This document shows positions 61,348-64,000 of a DNA stretch of 64,000 bases, one piece after another; the stretch's first letter is position 1, and the number at the start of each line of letters is the position of its first letter. Under the pieces are notes generated by a model. The model was not told the DNA's origin, searched no databases, and saw only the letters and a program-made list of their open reading frames with translations. Where the stretch lies: the NCBI RefSeq assembly GCF_000731955.1, contig NZ_JNCK01000001.1, positions 806,001 to 870,000 on the forward strand, in the 5' to 3' direction. The translations under genes and the position numbers were made by a program. Source of the stretch: Halomonas zincidurans B6. Its GTDB lineage: Bacteria; Pseudomonadota; Gammaproteobacteria; Pseudomonadales; Halomonadaceae.

Positions 61348-62664
61348 ATGGCCCCGCTCGCTCATCAGCTCGCAAGCGACACCCTCGAGACTCGGCACAC
61401 CAAGGAGTGGCTGCGCGATTATCAGCGCGTGCGCGCTGCAACCGAGCGCCTGTGCGCGCCGCTGCATCGGGAGGACTACATGGTCCAGAGCATGCCCGAT
61501 GTCAGCCCGCCGAAATGGCACATCGCCCATGTCAGCTGGTTCTTCGAAGCCTTTCTGCTCATCCCTTTTCTCAAGGACTACCGGTCGCTCGATCCGGCCT
61601 ACGACTTCCTCTTCAACTCCTATTACGAGACCCACGGCACGCCCTTCCCACGCCCCGAACGAGGCGTTATATCGCGGCCCACCGTAGACGACGTATACCG
61701 TTATCGCGCCCATGTCGACGAGGCCATGGCCCGACTGCTCGAAGCGCCGCCCGTCGAGCATGTCGACGAGATCCGCCGTCGCGTGGAGCTGGGGCTTCAT
61801 CACGAGCAGCAGCACCAGGAATTGCTGGTCATGGACATCAAGCACATCCTGGCGCAGAACCCGTTGTGCCCGGTCTATCGTGATGACCTGCGCGACGATC
61901 TCGCCACGTCGCCGGCGGCCACGCCCGGCGAGCTGGCCTGGCTGAATTATCCCGCCGGCGTGCGCCTGATCGGCCATGAGTCGGCTACCGGCAGCTTCGC
62001 CTACGACAACGAGATGCCGCGCCACCGGCAGTTCGTCGAGGCCTTCGAACTCGCCGATCGTCCGGTCACCAATGGCGAATTTCTGGCGTTTATCCGCGAT
62101 GGCGGCTATCGGCGCCCCGACCACTGGCTGGCCGATGGCTGGCAAAGGGTCAAGGACGAGGCGTGGACGGCGCCGCTTTACTGGGTGCAGCGCGATGACG
62201 GTTGGTATCACATGACGCTGGGCGGCCTGGTGCCGGTCGACGAGCACGCCCCGGTGTGTCATGTCAGCTTCTACGAGGCCGATGCCTACGCGCGCTGGTC
62301 CGGAGCGCGATTGCCCAGCGAGGCCGAGTGGGAAGTCGCCGCCGAGGGCGTGGACATCCACGGCAACTTCGTCGAGAACGATCATCTTCAGCCGGTGGCG
62401 AAAGCCACGGATGGCGCCGCGCCGGGCCGGCTATACGGCGATGTCTGGGAATGGACCGGCAGCGCCTATCGCCCCTATCCAGGCTTTCGAACGCTGCCAG
62501 GCAGCCTGGGCGAGTACAACGGCAAGTTCATGTCGGGGCAGATGGTGCTGCGCGGCGGCTGTTGCGCCACGCCGCGCTCGCACATCCGCGCGAGCTATCG
62601 CAACTTCTTTCCGCCCCAGGCGCGCTGGGCGTTTTCCGGCCTGCGCCTGGCCCGCGACGCATGA
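61348..62664 (+). CDS. egtB: Ergothioneine biosynthesis protein EgtB (sulfoxide synthase)
   Basis: Non-haem iron enzyme joining a thiol (gamma-Glu-Cys or Cys) to hercynine. N-terminal DinB-like domain with iron ligands: H58/H61 in WHIAHVSWFFE and the HxxxHxE of H152-H156-E158 (HEQQHQE). C-terminal FGE-sulfatase domain with RLPSEAEWEVAAEG and GDVWEWTGSAY. 438 aa. AAAGGAG at 61334-61340. egtD, the histidine methyltransferase usually next to it, is not here: a terminator and the yqj genes follow. Confidence 0.92.
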   Translation: MAPLAHQLASDTLETRHTKEWLRDYQRVRAATERLCAPLHREDYMVQSMPDVSPPKWHIAHVSWFFEAFLLIPFLKDYRSLDPAYDFLFNSYYETHGTPFPRPERGVISRPTVDDVYRYRAHVDEAMARLLEAPPVEHVDEIRRRVELGLHHEQQHQELLVMDIKHILAQNPLCPVYRDDLRDDLATSPAATPGELAWLNYPAGVRLIGHESATGSFAYDNEMPRHRQFVEAFELADRPVTNGEFLAFIRDGGYRRPDHWLADGWQRVKDEAWTAPLYWVQRDDGWYHMTLGGLVPVDEHAPVCHVSFYEADAYARWSGARLPSEAEWEVAAEGVDIHGNFVENDHLQPVAKATDGAAPGRLYGDVWEWTGSAYRPYPGFRTLPGSLGEYNGKFMSGQMVLRGGCCATPRSHIRASYRNFFPPQARWAFSGLRLARDA

Positions 62665-62722
62665 GCGCAGCGCAAGCGACAGGGCGAACCGCCCGAGGCG
62701 CTGAAACAGGGTCAATCAAGAC

Positions 62723-62757
62723 GCCGAACCCCGCCGGTGTGGCGGGGTTCGGCATTT
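62723..62757. terminator. Terminator between egtB and yqjK
   Basis: Thirteen-bp perfect stem GCCGAACCCCGCC / GGCGGGGTTCGGC, loop GGTGT, tail ATTTT. Confidence 0.9.
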
Positions 62758-62771
62758 TCCGGTGAGCGGCA

Positions 62772-63062
62772 TCAGCGATTGATGGCGCGGTAAACCGCCC
62801 TTAGCCGGTTGGCCAGCAGCAGGCCGGTCATCACCCGACGTATCATCCGGCCGGTCGCGCGTGGCCGGGTGACCCCGCGCAACGATACCAGGCCCAGTGC
62901 GGCAATGGTCGGCGCCCGCCATTGCATGAGTTTCTGCCAGCCATGGTCGATCGGTGCGGTGGCCTCGCGCCAATCGCGCAGAGCCATGCCCATGTCGAGG
63001 CGCTGTTGCAGGATCTGCGTCTCGAGCTGATCGCGTCGCGCCAGGCGATCGTTATGCGTCAT
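62772..63062 (-). CDS. yqjK: YqjK-like protein
   Basis: 96 aa similar in pattern to E. coli YqjK: LARRDQLETQILQQRLDM, then RDWREATAPIDHGWQKLM and a basic, partly hydrophobic end. The function is unknown. Third gene of yqjD-yqjE-yqjK; its start overlaps the end of yqjE by 11 bp. Confidence 0.85.
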   Translation of the reverse strand: MTHNDRLARRDQLETQILQQRLDMGMALRDWREATAPIDHGWQKLMQWRAPTIAALGLVSLRGVTRPRATGRMIRRVMTGLLLANRLRAVYRAINR

Positions 63063-63444
63063 GCGATGACTCCAGCGCCTGACGATCCTGCTGCATGTGA
63101 TGCAGGGTCGTTTCCATCAACTTGCGCTGATTGGCGATCTGCTTGGCCTTGGCCGCGAGCAATGCGGCAGCCAGCAATAGCACCAAGGAGCACAAGGCAA
63201 TGGCCAGCAGGCGATGGTCGTCCCAGTAGAGGACGACCACCAGCAACAACAGCATGCCGACGCCGAACGAGAACAGGATCAGGCTGGCTCCGGCGAGCAA
63301 CAGTAGCGAAAGCAGGCGGTCTCGCTCGAGTTCGAGTTCGAGCACGGCGAGACGTAGACGCGTCTCGCCCATGGCGACGACATTGCCGATCAGGCGTCGT
63401 GCCGCCGAAATGACACGCTCTGCCGGTCCCTGGCCATCGGTCAT
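63052..63444 (-). CDS. yqjE: YqjE membrane protein (holin_3_6 family)
   Basis: 130 aa with two strong hydrophobic helices (about residues 42-66 and 70-92, the second rich in L, A, V) and a basic C-terminus. The Pfam name speaks of a phage holin, but the yqjDEK context shows a housekeeping envelope protein. ATG 63444 overlaps the yqjD stop by one base (TGATG). Confidence 0.87.
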   Translation of the reverse strand: MTDGQGPAERVISAARRLIGNVVAMGETRLRLAVLELELERDRLLSLLLLAGASLILFSFGVGMLLLLVVVLYWDDHRLLAIALCSLVLLLAAALLAAKAKQIANQRKLMETTLHHMQQDRQALESSHDA

Positions 63445-63785
63445 CAGCGACGTCCAAGCAGCAAGCCGATCACCACCCCGACAGCGGTGCCGACCCCGAT
63501 GCTGGTCCAGGGATTCTCGTGGACGTAACGGTCGCACAGATCGGCGCTATCGAGAACGCCGTCACGCGTATCGTGGTAAAGCTTTTCACCGCGGGCTTCG
63601 AGTCTTCCGCGGGTTTCCTTGAGGCTCCGCTGGGCGCGGTCGCGCATTTCCTTGACGTTGCTGCGGGAGTCTTCGGCAGTCGCGTTGATCAACTCTTCGA
63701 CAGTATGGGACAGTTGGCGGAGATCTTCCTTCAACTGAGCGGTGCTGGTGTTGTTATCATGCTGTCCGATGGGGAACATGGCCAT
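63444..63785 (-). CDS. yqjD: YqjD/ElaB family (DUF883) membrane-anchored ribosome-binding protein
   Basis: 113 aa: a long charged helical region (LKEDLRQLSHTVEELINATA through about residue 75), then NPWTSIGVGTAVGVVIGLLL as a C-terminal membrane anchor with a GxGxxxGxxxG pattern. E. coli YqjD binds stationary-phase ribosomes at the membrane. AAAGGAAAG supports ATG 63785. First gene of the yqjDEK unit. Confidence 0.92.
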   Translation of the reverse strand: MAMFPIGQHDNNTSTAQLKEDLRQLSHTVEELINATAEDSRSNVKEMRDRAQRSLKETRGRLEARGEKLYHDTRDGVLDSADLCDRYVHENPWTSIGVGTAVGVVIGLLLGRR

Positions 63786-63844
63786 GTGGTGTCTTTCCTT
63801 TGACGGTGAATAACAGTTTCATCATAGCAGCATGACTTGGTGTA

Positions 63845-64000
63845 TCAACGGCTGCCGGGTATACCCGCCAGAAAGGTATTGAGGCTGAAACCGATGCCAA
63901 GACGCTGAACGTCGTTGTCATAGTCGATCAGGCTTTCTCCGTAGCCGTCGTAATATTGCACGTGGCCGCGAATCTTGCCGGCCAGCGGAAAGGAATAGTC
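63845..64000 (-). CDS. pldA: Outer-membrane phospholipase A, C-terminal part
   Basis: Only the last 51 residues lie in the window. They show the OMPLA C-terminus: YYDGYGESLIDYDNDVQRLG then GFSLNTF, matching the closing beta-strands of E. coli PldA (GYGESLIDYN...R.G.G..LND). About seven extra residues follow the usual terminal strand. The catalytic His, Ser and Asn lie further upstream, beyond position 64000. Confidence 0.85.
   Translation of the reverse strand, partial: DYSFPLAGKIRGHVQYYDGYGESLIDYDNDVQRLGIGFSLNTFLAGIPGSR

Noticed and set aside
63052..63444. Prophage holin
   Set aside because: The family name suggests a phage, but the yqjD-yqjE-yqjK order and lack of other phage genes show a host envelope gene.

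Overview
The window is a GC-rich, gene-dense gammaproteobacterial chromosome segment. I infer the family Halomonadaceae (Halomonas, Chromohalobacter, Salinicola or a relative) from an ectoine hydroxylase (ectD), a PPi-dependent phosphofructokinase, a DUF3141 PHA-synthase-like protein, an LysR-pycA-pycB locus and classic gammaproteobacterial gene orders (dusB-fis, accB-accC, rsfS-rlmH-mrdA-rodA-mltB-rlpA-dacA-ybeD-lipB, yqjD-yqjE-yqjK). The genus cannot be fixed from the window. I see no rRNA, tRNA, insertion sequence, prophage, integrase or CRISPR array. It reads as core chromosome with a few decayed genes.

Layout. 1-10 kb: comF, srkA, gabD, a small YjfB-type protein, then a leftward block purH, fis-dusB, prmA, accC-accB. 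10-16 kb: a DUF2333 membrane protein, inorganic pyrophosphatase, a phosphatase-kinase fusion in which both catalytic sites look dead, and PPi-dependent phosphofructokinase; a tandem heptamer repeat and a long hairpin element lie between genes. 16-22 kb: mpl-ubiX-LysE exporter rightward; leftward, two membrane proteins with degenerate GGDEF-like domains coupled to a DedA-PAP2 fusion. 22-34 kb: proA-nadD-rsfS-rlmH, then the cell-elongation and peptidoglycan cluster mrdA-rodA-mltB-rlpA-dacA-ybeD-lipB, with lipA facing it. 34-43 kb: LysR regulator divergent from the two-subunit pyruvate carboxylase, a DUF533-like protein, the DUF3141 protein, and leftward pyk followed by the 5' stub of a methylglyoxal synthase gene. 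43-49 kb: topA and two small conserved genes, a NYN-domain nuclease-like protein, and an aconitase-family gene lacking one expected Fe-S cysteine. 49-55 kb: a branched-chain 2-oxoacid dehydrogenase operon (E1 alpha, E1 beta, E2) that runs into a Hanks-type protein kinase gene. 55-64 kb: ectD, the ABC-F protein YbiT, DUF4202, a cysteine-rich small protein, a ku gene gutted by an internal deletion, a STAS-like protein, a flavoprotein, egtB, the yqjDEK envelope genes and the C-terminus of outer-membrane phospholipase A.

How the parts fit. Several genes meet at pyruvate, acetyl-CoA and PPi: pfp and ppa on PPi, pyk and pyruvate carboxylase around pyruvate, accBC and the 2-oxoacid dehydrogenase at acyl-CoA. 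pyk carries a HexR-like operator. The most interesting candidate system is the E1alpha-E1beta-E2-kinase operon. Its kinase has all catalytic motifs, and E1 alpha has serines at both positions that are phosphorylated in mammalian branched-chain dehydrogenase, so it could be a bacterial phospho-controlled dehydrogenase. Other points for follow-up are the double pseudoenzyme between ppa and pfp, the paired degenerate GGDEF membrane proteins, and gene loss at mgsA and ku.
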